In this document: positions 6,780 through 13,677 of the stretch, piece by piece
Layout of the letters: every line of letters begins with the position of its first letter
How positions within the stretch are numbered: position 1 is the stretch's first letter
Assembly (NCBI GenBank): GCA_038328705.1
Contig: JBBQMG010000084.1
Coordinates: 1-17,907, forward strand
DNA from: UBA668 sp038328705
GTDB taxonomy: Bacteria; Actinomycetota; Acidimicrobiia; Acidimicrobiales; Ilumatobacteraceae
Length of the DNA: 17,907 nucleotides
Direction: 5' to 3'
Notes under the pieces: generated by a model
What the model saw: only the letters and a program-made list of their open reading frames with translations
Database searches by the model: none
What the model was told of the DNA's origin: nothing
Translations under genes and position numbers: made by a program

Positions 6780-7967
6780 TCGTCGCCGCAGAGTGAAGCC
6801 GATCGTCACCGCAACGAGAGCGATCACACTGCCGTAGGCAAGGCTCCATTCGGCACCGATGTGGTCGGCAATCCACCCGGTGATCGGGGCGCCGATCGGT
6901 GTGGTCCCCAAGAAGGCGACCGCGGACAACGCCAGCAGGCGACCACGCATGTCGGGTGGCGACTCTTGCTGCACGATTGCGTTCAACGCGGCGATGAACG
7001 CGGCGCCGCCGAACCCAACCGGTAGCGCAAGCAGCAATGCCGCCCATGCACTCGGCGCCCACGCAAACGCCAGGCCGCTGACGCCCAAGAGCAGGCCGTT
7101 GCCGAAGAACCAATAGGTGGTGACCCGTGCGCGTGCACCTGTGAACAGCGAACCGATCATGCTGCCCAGACCCGTGGCCGCCAGCAGGATGCCGAAGAAT
7201 GGCTTGCTGTTGAAGCGCACGTCGGCGATCTTCAGCAGCGAGACGCTGTAGTTGAAAGCGAATGTTCCAACAACGGTGAAGGTGACGAACACCACGAGCA
7301 GCCTCCGGTCGTGGAGGATGAAACGGAATGCGTCACGCACGGGGGTCCCGCCACGCTTCGCCGCCAGAGCGGAGTGCAGTTGCGTTCGATCGATCGCGAC
7401 CAGCGGCCACAGCATGGCTACGAACGAGACTCCGTTGACGATGAACAGCCAACCGGCGCCGAGCGGACCCTTCAGAGCAGCAGCGAGCGCCGGGCCGACA
7501 ATTCGCGACCCGGTCATTACCGCAGTGTTGAGCGAGATTGCATTGGTGATCTCCTGCGGTTCGACCAACTCGATGACAAACCCGCGTCGCGCCGGATTGT
7601 CGAAGGCGCCGATGACGCCGAGCAGCAGCGACAAGCCGTAGACCACTGGCAGGTTGACGAGGTCGAGCAGATACAACGTGCCCAGCGTCAGCGCTTGTGC
7701 GGCCAGCAGACTCTGGGTCAGCAACGCCATCGTGCGGTTGTCCCGCCGGTCGGCCACGGCACCCGCCCACACGCCGAGCAGCAGCATCGGCAGGAACTGG
7801 CAGAACAGGGTGATGCCGACGTCGGCGGCACTACCGGTGAGCTCGTACACCAGTAGCGACATGGCGGTCATCTGCATCCATGTGCCGATGTTGCTGACCA
7901 GCAGACCGAAGAAGAAGAGCCGCGCGTTGCGATGTCGCAGGGAGCTGAACATCGGTGTAGCTGCCAT
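6690..7967 (-). CDS. MFS exporter, EntS-like (MFS_3)
   Basis: This 425-residue protein is a probable 12-helix major facilitator transporter of the inner membrane. Helix 1 begins after SLRHRNARLFFFGLLVSNIG. The loop between helices 2 and 3 has GVWAGAVADRRDNRTMAL, the MFS motif A. FDNPARRGFVIELV is typical of the EntS/MFS_3 group of siderophore and drug exporters. The central loop is at about residues 200-225. A charged cytoplasmic tail of about 30 residues follows helix 12, and its codons overlap the end of the phosphatase gene. ATG 7967 is chosen because MFSSLRHRN follows at once and AGAAAG lies upstream; the frame stays open further upstream but only as antisense to the polymerase gene. Its start is 16 bases from the divergent polymerase start. 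Substrate unknown. Confidence 0.88.
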   Translation of the reverse strand: MAATPMFSSLRHRNARLFFFGLLVSNIGTWMQMTAMSLLVYELTGSAADVGITLFCQFLPMLLLGVWAGAVADRRDNRTMALLTQSLLAAQALTLGTLYLLDLVNLPVVYGLSLLLGVIGAFDNPARRGFVIELVEPQEITNAISLNTAVMTGSRIVGPALAAALKGPLGAGWLFIVNGVSFVAMLWPLVAIDRTQLHSALAAKRGGTPVRDAFRFILHDRRLLVVFVTFTVVGTFAFNYSVSLLKIADVRFNSKPFFGILLAATGLGSMIGSLFTGARARVTTYWFFGNGLLLGVSGLAFAWAPSAWAALLLALPVGFGGAAFIAALNAIVQQESPPDMRGRLLALSAVAFLGTTPIGAPITGWIADHIGAEWSLAYGSVIALVAVTIGFTLRRRSVRAEVPTHQHQLAPVLVDYSDAGGVVPE

Positions 7968-7983
7968 CGCCGTTCTTTCTACC

Positions 7984-9774
7984 GTGTCGACTCGTCCGGC
8001 GGCGGACCAAGATGGTGTTGTGCATCTCGACTTCGACAATCCCGACGCACTGTGCGAGGCGTTGATCGAGGCAGGTGTGGTGAGGGGAAGCCGCGTGGGG
8101 CTGACGGTGACCCCGGGAGGCGACATCGGTTTCGCGGGGCGCGAGGCCAGGTTGTCGATCACCGGGGCGTTCGCAGCGGTGGCCGTTGGTCGCGTGGACG
8201 AGCAACTACGGCCACGCTGGGTGTGCTGGTCGAATTCCACCGCTACCGCACTGTTGGCACACGATGTCCGGTTGGCAACCTGCTGGGACATCGTGGCCGT
8301 GCATCGGTTGCTGCGTGGCGGTTGGCGGGCCGATTCCGGCAGAGTGTGGGCGCAGCTGAACGGTCTTGATGATCGCACCATGCCGGTGATGGGCCAGCTC
8401 AATCTGCTGGGCGGTGAAGGCGACGGCGGCGACAGCGAGGACCCGGTGCGCCCCGACGGCTACCTTCGCCCGGAGTGGCTGGCCGGTGGATGGGCAGATA
8501 CGGCGCAGCGCGCTGCGAAGTGGGCCGCAGCGGCCTGGCGCTCGGCCGAGCTGCAACAGGGCCTGCTGGACACCCTGACGGCGGGCGGAAATGTGCAGGG
8601 CGATGCGTCGGCAACAGCCCGCTCGGAATCCGCTGCCGAGCTGCTTTGTGCCGAATTGGCAGCGGACGGATTACCCATCGACGTCCCCGCAGCGGAGGCG
8701 CTGATTGCGTCGATGGTCGGAGCCCGCGCTGCCAATGAGGCGGAGGCAGCGGCCGGCCGAGCCCGCCGCGACGAGGAAGTGTTGCGCCACCTACCGCCCG
8801 GCAGCGGCATCGACCTCCGCAGCCCGCCAGACGTGAAGAGCATGCTGCGCCGGTTGGGCATCGACGTGCCCGACACGCGTGCCTGGCGGCTGGAGCAGAT
8901 GCGCGACGTGCATCCCGCGATCGAGGCGTTGTTGCACTGGCGAAAGGCCGAGCGTGTGGCGACCACGTTCGGCTACGGCTGGCTGGACGCCAACGTCGGC
9001 GCCGACGGGCGACTCCGTGGCGAGTGGTCGGGCAGCGACGGCGCCGCCGGCCGAATGACCGCCGGCGCAGGGCTGCACAACCTGCCCGCCGAGCTACGCC
9101 CAGTGGTGATCGCCGACGACGGCTACGTGTTCGTACGCGCGGACCTCGGGCAGATCGAGCCGCGGGTGCTGGCCGCTATCAGCGGCGATCAGGCGCTATG
9201 TCGGGCGACCCAGGACGACGACCTGTACGCCCCAGTGGCGAAGCGCTTGGGAGTCGAACGGCCAGTTGCCAAGATCGCCGTGCTGGCGGCCATGTACGGA
9301 CAGACCAGCGGCACCGCCGGTCAGGCGCTGCGAGGTATGGAGACGGGCTACCCGGTGGCGATGAAGTACCTCAGCAATGCGGCCGAGGCAGGCTTCGACG
9401 GTCGTGAGCTGCGCACCTACGGCGGCCGGCTGATTCGAATGTTCGAGATCGCCGATGGCGCCGACCACCGTGCGGTTGCCGCCGGTCGCGGCCGCTACGC
9501 CCGCAACGCAATGGTGCAGGGTGCGGCGGCAGAGCTGTTCAAGGTGTGGGCAGTGACAATGCGAGCCCGCGCAGCTGGGCTTGGGGCACGCATCGTGCTG
9601 TGCCTTCACGACGAACTGCTCGTGCATGTACCCGAGCCACAGGCTGCAGCAACAGTGGAGTTGTTGCACGACTGCCTGGCCGAAGCTGCCTTTCGGTGGC
9701 AGCCTGCGGGCGCAGGAGTTCGGTTCGTCGCCGACATCAGCACCGTTCGGAGCTGGGCCGACGCCAAGGCCTAG
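7984..9774 (+). CDS. 3'-5' exonuclease-like/family-A DNA polymerase
   Basis: The 596-residue protein is a Pol I-like polymerase without the 5' nuclease domain, resembling the actinobacterial 'bifunctional 3'-5' exonuclease/DNA polymerase' group. Motif A is D387-LGQI-E392-PR (E. coli DYSQIELR). Motif B is R426-x3-K430-x3-L434-x3-Y438-G, where Leu replaces the Phe762 position of E. coli Pol I. Motif C is H542-D-E544. Both metal-binding aspartates are present, so polymerase activity is likely. The N-terminal 200 residues correspond to the exonuclease domain by position, but I see no clear DEDD acidic motifs, so proofreading is doubtful. A gap-filling or lesion-tolerance role is inference. The start is uncertain: GTG 7984 or GTG 8020, neither with a good ribosome-binding site. 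It is divergent from the MFS gene and convergent with the monooxygenase gene. Confidence 0.88.
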   Translation: MSTRPAADQDGVVHLDFDNPDALCEALIEAGVVRGSRVGLTVTPGGDIGFAGREARLSITGAFAAVAVGRVDEQLRPRWVCWSNSTATALLAHDVRLATCWDIVAVHRLLRGGWRADSGRVWAQLNGLDDRTMPVMGQLNLLGGEGDGGDSEDPVRPDGYLRPEWLAGGWADTAQRAAKWAAAAWRSAELQQGLLDTLTAGGNVQGDASATARSESAAELLCAELAADGLPIDVPAAEALIASMVGARAANEAEAAAGRARRDEEVLRHLPPGSGIDLRSPPDVKSMLRRLGIDVPDTRAWRLEQMRDVHPAIEALLHWRKAERVATTFGYGWLDANVGADGRLRGEWSGSDGAAGRMTAGAGLHNLPAELRPVVIADDGYVFVRADLGQIEPRVLAAISGDQALCRATQDDDLYAPVAKRLGVERPVAKIAVLAAMYGQTSGTAGQALRGMETGYPVAMKYLSNAAEAGFDGRELRTYGGRLIRMFEIADGADHRAVAAGRGRYARNAMVQGAAAELFKVWAVTMRARAAGLGARIVLCLHDELLVHVPEPQAAATVELLHDCLAEAAFRWQPAGAGVRFVADISTVRSWADAKA

Positions 9775-9787
9775 GAGGGCCTAGGAG
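9768..9787. repeat. Tandem 10-bp duplication holding two stops
   Basis: GGCCTAGGAG is repeated twice in tandem. The polymerase stop TAG (9772-9774) lies in the first copy. The stop of the convergent monooxygenase gene (TAG on the minus strand, 9781-9783) lies in the second. The CCTAGG core is palindromic, so each copy offers TAG on both strands. Confidence 0.9.
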
Positions 9788-11274
9788 CAATGGCGGTGAG
9801 CCGCAACGGGCGCCGAGGTGAACTGCATGACGCCGTCCTCCAACTGCACTGGGCGGAACATCTTCTTGTCGCGAATGTAGCTCTGCGTGTTGATCCACGG
9901 TTCGCGGTCGCCCTGGCGAGGGAACATGTGCATCACGCGCTGCATGTAGCCGGCTGAGAAGTCGTCGAGCCAGGGGCGCTCGGGCATGTTGGCATCCTCG
10001 GCGCGCAGCCGAGGCGTGCATTCGACGGTGCCGGTGGTCTCCATGTGGTTCAACAGCCTGCACACGTATTCGCAGGTGAGATCGGCGCGCAGCGTCCACG
10101 ACGCGTTCACGTACCCGAACGACGAGGCGAGGTTGGGCACTCCGGAATAGGCAAAGCCTTTGTACGTCCAGGTCTTGGAGAAGTCGACGGGCACGCCGTC
10201 GACCTCGAACTCCATCTCCCCGAGCGTCACAAGATTGAGGCCGGTGGCAGTGACGATGATGTCGGCCGCCAGCTCGGTGCCTGACTGGAGGCGAATGCCG
10301 ATCTCGGTGAAGGTGTCGATCTGATCCGTCACCACCGATGCCTTGCCCGAATTGATGGCGGTGAACAAGTCACCGTTGGGCACCAGACACAGGCGCTGAT
10401 CCCATGGGTTGTAGGTGGGTGTGAAGTGCTGCGCGACGTCGTAGTCGGGGCCGAGCGCCTTGCTCACACGGCCGATCAGCTGTGTCCTCACCTTGTCGGG
10501 CTGGGTACGCGTGCGCTTGTAGACCATCTGCTGGAAGGCGACGTTCTTCCTGCGCGTCAGCTTGTAGGCCAGTTTGTTGGGCAGCACCCTGCGCATCGCG
10601 TTCGCCACTGCGTCTCGGTCGGGTGCAGCCACCACGTACGTGGGGGAGCGCTGCAGCATGGTGACATGGGCAGCCGTGTCGGCCATCGCCGGGATGAGCG
10701 TCATCGCCGTGGCACCGGAGCCAATGACCACTACTCGCTTTCCTGCGTAGTCGAGATCTTCCGGCCACGCCTGCGGATGCACGATCTGACCCTTGAAGTT
10801 GTCCACGCCGGCGAACTCGGGCGTGTACCCCGACTTGTAGCTGTAGTACCCTGAGCACATGAACAGGTAGCCACACGTGAACGTGACTGCCTCGCCGGTG
10901 TCCTTTCGTTGGCCGTTAACCGTCCACTGAGCCTTCTCGGTCGACCATTCTGCGCTGGCGATCTGGTGCCCGAAACGGATGTGACGGTCGATGCCGAACT
11001 CGCGCACCGTGTCGCGCAGGTACTGTAGAATCGACGGACCGTCGGCGATCGACTTGTCCGCAGTCCACGGCTTGAAGCTGTAGCCCAGCGTGTGCATGTC
11101 GCTGTCGCTGCGTACGCCCGGGTAGCGAAACAGGTCCCAGGTTCCACCGATGTCGTCGCGACCTTCTAGGATCACGTACGAGCGGTTCGGGCTCATGGTC
11201 TGCAGGTGATAGCCCGCGCCAATGCCGGAGATCCCGGCCCCAACCACCACCACATCGAAATGCTCAACTGTCAT
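9781..11274 (-). CDS. EthA-like Baeyer-Villiger monooxygenase
   Basis: The 497-residue FAD/NADPH enzyme inserts oxygen into ketones or oxidises sulfur and nitrogen centres. The first Rossmann motif is GAGISG (12-17) and the second is GSGATA (185-190). The Baeyer-Villiger fingerprint FxGxxxHxxxWP is exact at F160-K-G162..H166..W170-P171. Segments GGTWDLFRYPGVRSDSDM, IRFGHQ, LFMCSGYYSY, YNPWDQRLCLVPNGDLF and ADIIVTATGLNL closely resemble, from memory, M. tuberculosis EthA, the activator of ethionamide, which is of similar length (489). The natural substrate is unknown. No EthR-like TetR regulator is adjacent. ATG 11274 has no Shine-Dalgarno but has a TACGGT box seven bases upstream. It is convergent with the polymerase gene, with six bases between the stops. 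Confidence 0.93.
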   Translation of the reverse strand: MTVEHFDVVVVGAGISGIGAGYHLQTMSPNRSYVILEGRDDIGGTWDLFRYPGVRSDSDMHTLGYSFKPWTADKSIADGPSILQYLRDTVREFGIDRHIRFGHQIASAEWSTEKAQWTVNGQRKDTGEAVTFTCGYLFMCSGYYSYKSGYTPEFAGVDNFKGQIVHPQAWPEDLDYAGKRVVVIGSGATAMTLIPAMADTAAHVTMLQRSPTYVVAAPDRDAVANAMRRVLPNKLAYKLTRRKNVAFQQMVYKRTRTQPDKVRTQLIGRVSKALGPDYDVAQHFTPTYNPWDQRLCLVPNGDLFTAINSGKASVVTDQIDTFTEIGIRLQSGTELAADIIVTATGLNLVTLGEMEFEVDGVPVDFSKTWTYKGFAYSGVPNLASSFGYVNASWTLRADLTCEYVCRLLNHMETTGTVECTPRLRAEDANMPERPWLDDFSAGYMQRVMHMFPRQGDREPWINTQSYIRDKKMFRPVQLEDGVMQFTSAPVAAHRHCS

Positions 11275-11281
11275 ACGGCGG

Positions 11282-11287
11282 ACCGTA
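11282..11287 (-). promoter_or_regulatory. Possible leaderless -10 box (TACGGT)
   Basis: On the minus strand TACGGT ends seven bases before the monooxygenase ATG. The absence of a Shine-Dalgarno makes a leaderless transcript likely. The -35 region would fall in the 49-base palindrome at 11302-11350. Confidence 0.4.
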
Positions 11288-11301
11288 GCCGCCCACGTCC
11301 G

Positions 11302-11350
11302 CAGCTTCGGCGTTGAGGTGCGCTAGTACCGCATCTGAACGGCGAAGCTG
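11302..11350. repeat. 49-base palindrome between lepA and the monooxygenase gene
   Basis: CAGCTTCGGCGTT and AACGGCGAAGCTG pair at 12 of 13 positions. Inside, AGGTGCG and CGCATCT extend the stem (one G-T wobble) to a seven-base CTAGTAC loop. It lies 22 bases past the lepA stop and 27 bases upstream of the monooxygenase start. It could be the lepA terminator (no U tract follows), an operator, or a REP-like element. Confidence 0.6.
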
Positions 11351-11382
11351 GTCGTCGGAGCTAGTCGTCGAGCTAGTCGTCC
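11346..11382. repeat. Triplicated 12-mer at the lepA stop
   Basis: AGCTGGTCGTCG, AGCTAGTCGTCG and AGCTAGTCGTCC follow one another with one extra G after the first. On the minus strand the last Asp-Asp-TAG of LepA (GACGACTAG) is thus repeated just downstream as GACGACTAG and GACGACCAG, giving a spare in-frame stop after the real one. Confidence 0.8.
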
Positions 11383-13157
11383 AGTTTCAGAGCGGAGATG
11401 AAGACGTCGCCGGGTACTTCCACGCGGCCGATCGACTTCATCTTCTTCTTGCCCTCTTTCTGCTTCTCCAGCAGCTTACGCTTACGCGTGATGTCGCCGC
11501 CGTAGCACTTGGCCAGCACATCCTTGCGCTTTGCCTTTACCGTCTCGCGAGCGATGATCTTGCCACCGATGGCCGCCTGGATGGGCACATCGAACATCTG
11601 TCGCGGGATCAGTTCCTTCAGCTTCTCGCACATGCGGTTGCCGTAGGCGAAGGCCTTGTCGCGGTGGACGATGGTGCTGAATGCGTCGGCCGCGATGCCG
11701 TTGAGCAGCAGATCGACCTTCACCAGGTTGCTGCGGTGGTAGCCGCTGAGCTCGTAGTCGAGGCTGGCGTAACCCTGCGTGCGCGACTTCATCTGGTCGA
11801 AGAAGTCGACCACCACTTCCGCGAGCGGAATCAGGTAATGCAATTCGACGCGCTCGGGCGAGAGGTACTCCAGCTTGGTCATGTCACCGCGACGGGTCTG
11901 GCACAGGTCCATCAGCGTGCCGGTGTACTCCTTGGGCGTGATGATGCTGACCCGGAAGTAGGGCTCTTCGATGAAGTCGATGCTCTGCGGCATCGGCAGA
12001 TCTGCGGGGTTGTCGATCAGCTCGACCACACCGTTCGTGCGGTGGACGCGGTACTCGACGCTGGGGGCGGTAGCGATGAGCGCCAGGTTGAACTCGCGCT
12101 CCAAGCGCTCCTTCACGATCTCCATGTGCAACAGGCCAAGAAAGCCGCAGCGGAAGCCGAAGCCAAGTGCGCCCGACGATTCGGGCGCGTACGTGATGGA
12201 CGCGTCGTTGAGCTTCAGCTTCTCCAGGCTCTCGCGCATCAACTCGAAGTCGTCGCCGTCGATCGGGAACAGACCGCAGAACACCATCGGCTTCGGGTCG
12301 CTGTACCCATCCAGCACCTCGGTGGCGCCGTGGACGAAGGTGGTGACCGTCTCGCCGGAGCGTGCCTGGCCAACTTCCTTGATGCCGGCGATGAGGTAGC
12401 CCACCTCGCCGGGGCCCAACTCGTCGACGGGTGTGGGGAGCGGACGACGGACACCCACCTCGATCGGCTCCTGCTGCGTGCCGGCCTGCATGAACAGCAG
12501 CTTCGACTTGCTGTTGAGCCGGCCGTTCATCACGCGCACGCTGGAGACCACGCCTCGGTACTGGTCGTACTGACTGTCGAAGATCAGCGCCTGCAACGGT
12601 GCGTCGATGTCGCCCTTGGGGGCCGGGATGCGTTGGCAGATGGCGTCGAGCAGCTCGCCAACGCCGTCACCCGTCTTGGCCGAGATGCGCAGGATCTGCT
12701 CGGCCGGGATGCCCAGGACCGTCTCGATCTCCAGTGCGTAGCGGTCGGGGTCGGCCGCAGGAAGGTCGATCTTGTTGAGGGCGGCCACGATTTCCAGGTC
12801 GTGTTCCAACGCGAGATAGCAGTTGGCCAGTGTCTGTGCCTCGATGCCCTGTGCGGCGTCGACCACCAGCACCACGCCTTCGCAGGCGGCCAGGCTGCGG
12901 CTGACCTCGTAGCCGAAGTCGACGTGGCCGGGCGTGTCGATGAGGTGCAGCGTGTACCCCTTCCAATCGACCCGCACGTTCTGCGCCTTGATGGTGATGC
13001 CACGCTCGCGCTCGAGGTCCATCGTGTCGAGGTACTGCGACCGCATCTCACGAGCATCGACGGCGTTGGTCAGCTCCAAAATGCGGTCGCTGAGGGTGCT
13101 CTTGCCGTGATCGATGTGGGCAATGATGGAGAAGTTGCGAATTTGTGCGAGATCCAT
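11373..13157 (-). CDS. lepA: Elongation factor 4 (LepA)
   Basis: The 594-residue translational GTPase acts on the ribosome and is known as a back-translocase or initiation/biogenesis factor. G1 is AHIDHGKST (residues 13-21), the switch region is RERGITIKAQNV, G3 is DTPGHVDF, and G4 is NKID. Domains II and III follow. The LepA-specific C-terminal domain contains GGDITRKRKLLEKQKEGKKKMKSIGRVEVP, which ends almost as in all LepA proteins. Length is normal (about 600). ATG 13157 gives MDLAQIRNFSIIAHIDHG; it has no strong Shine-Dalgarno. A TAGGCT box (13171-13176, minus strand) 13 bases upstream may be its -10. It is divergent from rpsT, a common actinobacterial arrangement. In many relatives hemW and hrcA follow lepA directly; here the accessory block intervenes. 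Confidence 0.98.
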   Translation of the reverse strand: MDLAQIRNFSIIAHIDHGKSTLSDRILELTNAVDAREMRSQYLDTMDLERERGITIKAQNVRVDWKGYTLHLIDTPGHVDFGYEVSRSLAACEGVVLVVDAAQGIEAQTLANCYLALEHDLEIVAALNKIDLPAADPDRYALEIETVLGIPAEQILRISAKTGDGVGELLDAICQRIPAPKGDIDAPLQALIFDSQYDQYRGVVSSVRVMNGRLNSKSKLLFMQAGTQQEPIEVGVRRPLPTPVDELGPGEVGYLIAGIKEVGQARSGETVTTFVHGATEVLDGYSDPKPMVFCGLFPIDGDDFELMRESLEKLKLNDASITYAPESSGALGFGFRCGFLGLLHMEIVKERLEREFNLALIATAPSVEYRVHRTNGVVELIDNPADLPMPQSIDFIEEPYFRVSIITPKEYTGTLMDLCQTRRGDMTKLEYLSPERVELHYLIPLAEVVVDFFDQMKSRTQGYASLDYELSGYHRSNLVKVDLLLNGIAADAFSTIVHRDKAFAYGNRMCEKLKELIPRQMFDVPIQAAIGGKIIARETVKAKRKDVLAKCYGGDITRKRKLLEKQKEGKKKMKSIGRVEVPGDVFISALKLDD

Positions 13158-13206
13158 GGCGAGTCGCCCGAGCCTATCGGGAGGTCCGTGTCCTTGAGAG
13201 ACAAGG

Positions 13207-13236
13207 TTGGGGTCCTCCGTCTACCGCTGATAGCCT
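13207..13236 (+). promoter_or_regulatory. Putative rpsT promoter
   Basis: TTGGGG (13207-13212) and TAGCCT (13231-13236) are 18 bases apart, and the -10 is extended by TGA. Transcription would start near 13243, about 33 bases before the rpsT GTG. A small inverted repeat, CCTTG-AGAGA-CAAGG (13192-13206), sits next to the -35. Confidence 0.35.
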
Positions 13237-13275
13237 CTGTAAGCCGATTTCAAGTCCAACAAAGGGTCTCCTCAC

Positions 13276-13533
13276 GTGGCAAACATCAAGAGTCAGAAGA
13301 AGCGCATCCTCACCAACGCCAAGCGTGCAGACCGCAACAAGGCCGTGAAGAGCGAGCTCAAGACCCGCGTCAAGAACGCCGTCAAGGCTGCAGAGACCGA
13401 GCAGAGCGAAGAAGCCCTTCGCCTCGCCGTCAAGCGCCTCGACATGGCTGCCGCGAAGGGCGTCATCCACAAGAACCAGGCTGCTCGCCGCAAGAGCCGC
13501 CTCATGAAGCAGATCAACGCCAGCGCCAGCTGA
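13276..13533 (+). CDS. rpsT: 30S ribosomal protein S20
   Basis: The 85-residue, lysine- and arginine-rich protein begins MANIKSQKKRILTNAKRA and ends in KNQAARRKSRLMKQIN, both S20 signatures. It binds 16S rRNA early in small-subunit assembly. The start is GTG, with AAAGGG nine bases upstream; a weak start codon fits a ribosomal protein known in E. coli to be translationally autoregulated from a UUG start, though control here is inference. It is transcribed alone and ends in a strong hairpin. Confidence 0.98.
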   Translation: MANIKSQKKRILTNAKRADRNKAVKSELKTRVKNAVKAAETEQSEEALRLAVKRLDMAAAKGVIHKNQAARRKSRLMKQINASAS

Positions 13534-13557
13534 GCAATCTGCTTTCCAGGATCTGAG

Positions 13558-13586
13558 ACGAACCCGGGCCGTGTGCCCGGGTTCGT
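13558..13586 (+). terminator. rpsT terminator hairpin
   Basis: ACGAACCCGGGC, loop CGTGT, GCCCGGGTTCGT: a perfect 12-bp stem 24 bases after the rpsT stop. There is no clear U tract, as is common for actinobacterial terminators. Because it is symmetric it could also stop holA transcripts coming from the other side. Confidence 0.8.
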
Positions 13587-13617
13587 TCGCGTCACGGCCT
13601 CAGCGGCGAGCTGCGGC

Positions 13618-13677
13618 TCGAAGTGACGCGCTTTTCATGCTGTGAGGCAGGTCGGCCACGTGACACCGCGTCACTTC
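13618..13677. repeat. Repeat element copy 1, with terminal inverted repeats
   Basis: This is the first copy of a direct repeat (core 13618-13673) that matches 13700-13755 at 55 of 56 bases. It is bounded by perfect 11-bp inverted arms, GAAGTGACGCG (13620-13630) and CGCGTCACTTC (13667-13677), like a very small MITE or REP unit. The holA stop codon (TGA on the minus strand, 13671-13673) lies inside the right arm. An extra orphan arm, CGCGTCAC, occurs at 13588-13595. Confidence 0.85.

Noticed and set aside
7654..7983. N-terminal extension of the polymerase frame
   Set aside because: It lies antisense to the start of the MFS gene and does not resemble the family.
7968..8402. N-terminal extension of the MFS frame
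   Set aside because: It is antisense to the polymerase N-terminus, with no helix or signal pattern; MAATPMFSSLRHRN is the natural start.
9430..9452. LexA/SOS-like site (TCGAATGTTCGA)
   Set aside because: It is inside the polymerase coding sequence, far from any start, and does not match the TCGAAC-N4-GTTCGA form.
13192..13206. HspR HAIR element near rpsT/lepA
   Set aside because: CCTTG-AGAGA-CAAGG has the wrong spacing and arms for CTTGAGT-N7-ACTCAAG.
11313..13556. Very long plus-strand open frame across lepA
   Set aside because: It is the antisense shadow of lepA continuing across rpsT in another frame. It has no family-like motifs, and both true genes are unmistakable.
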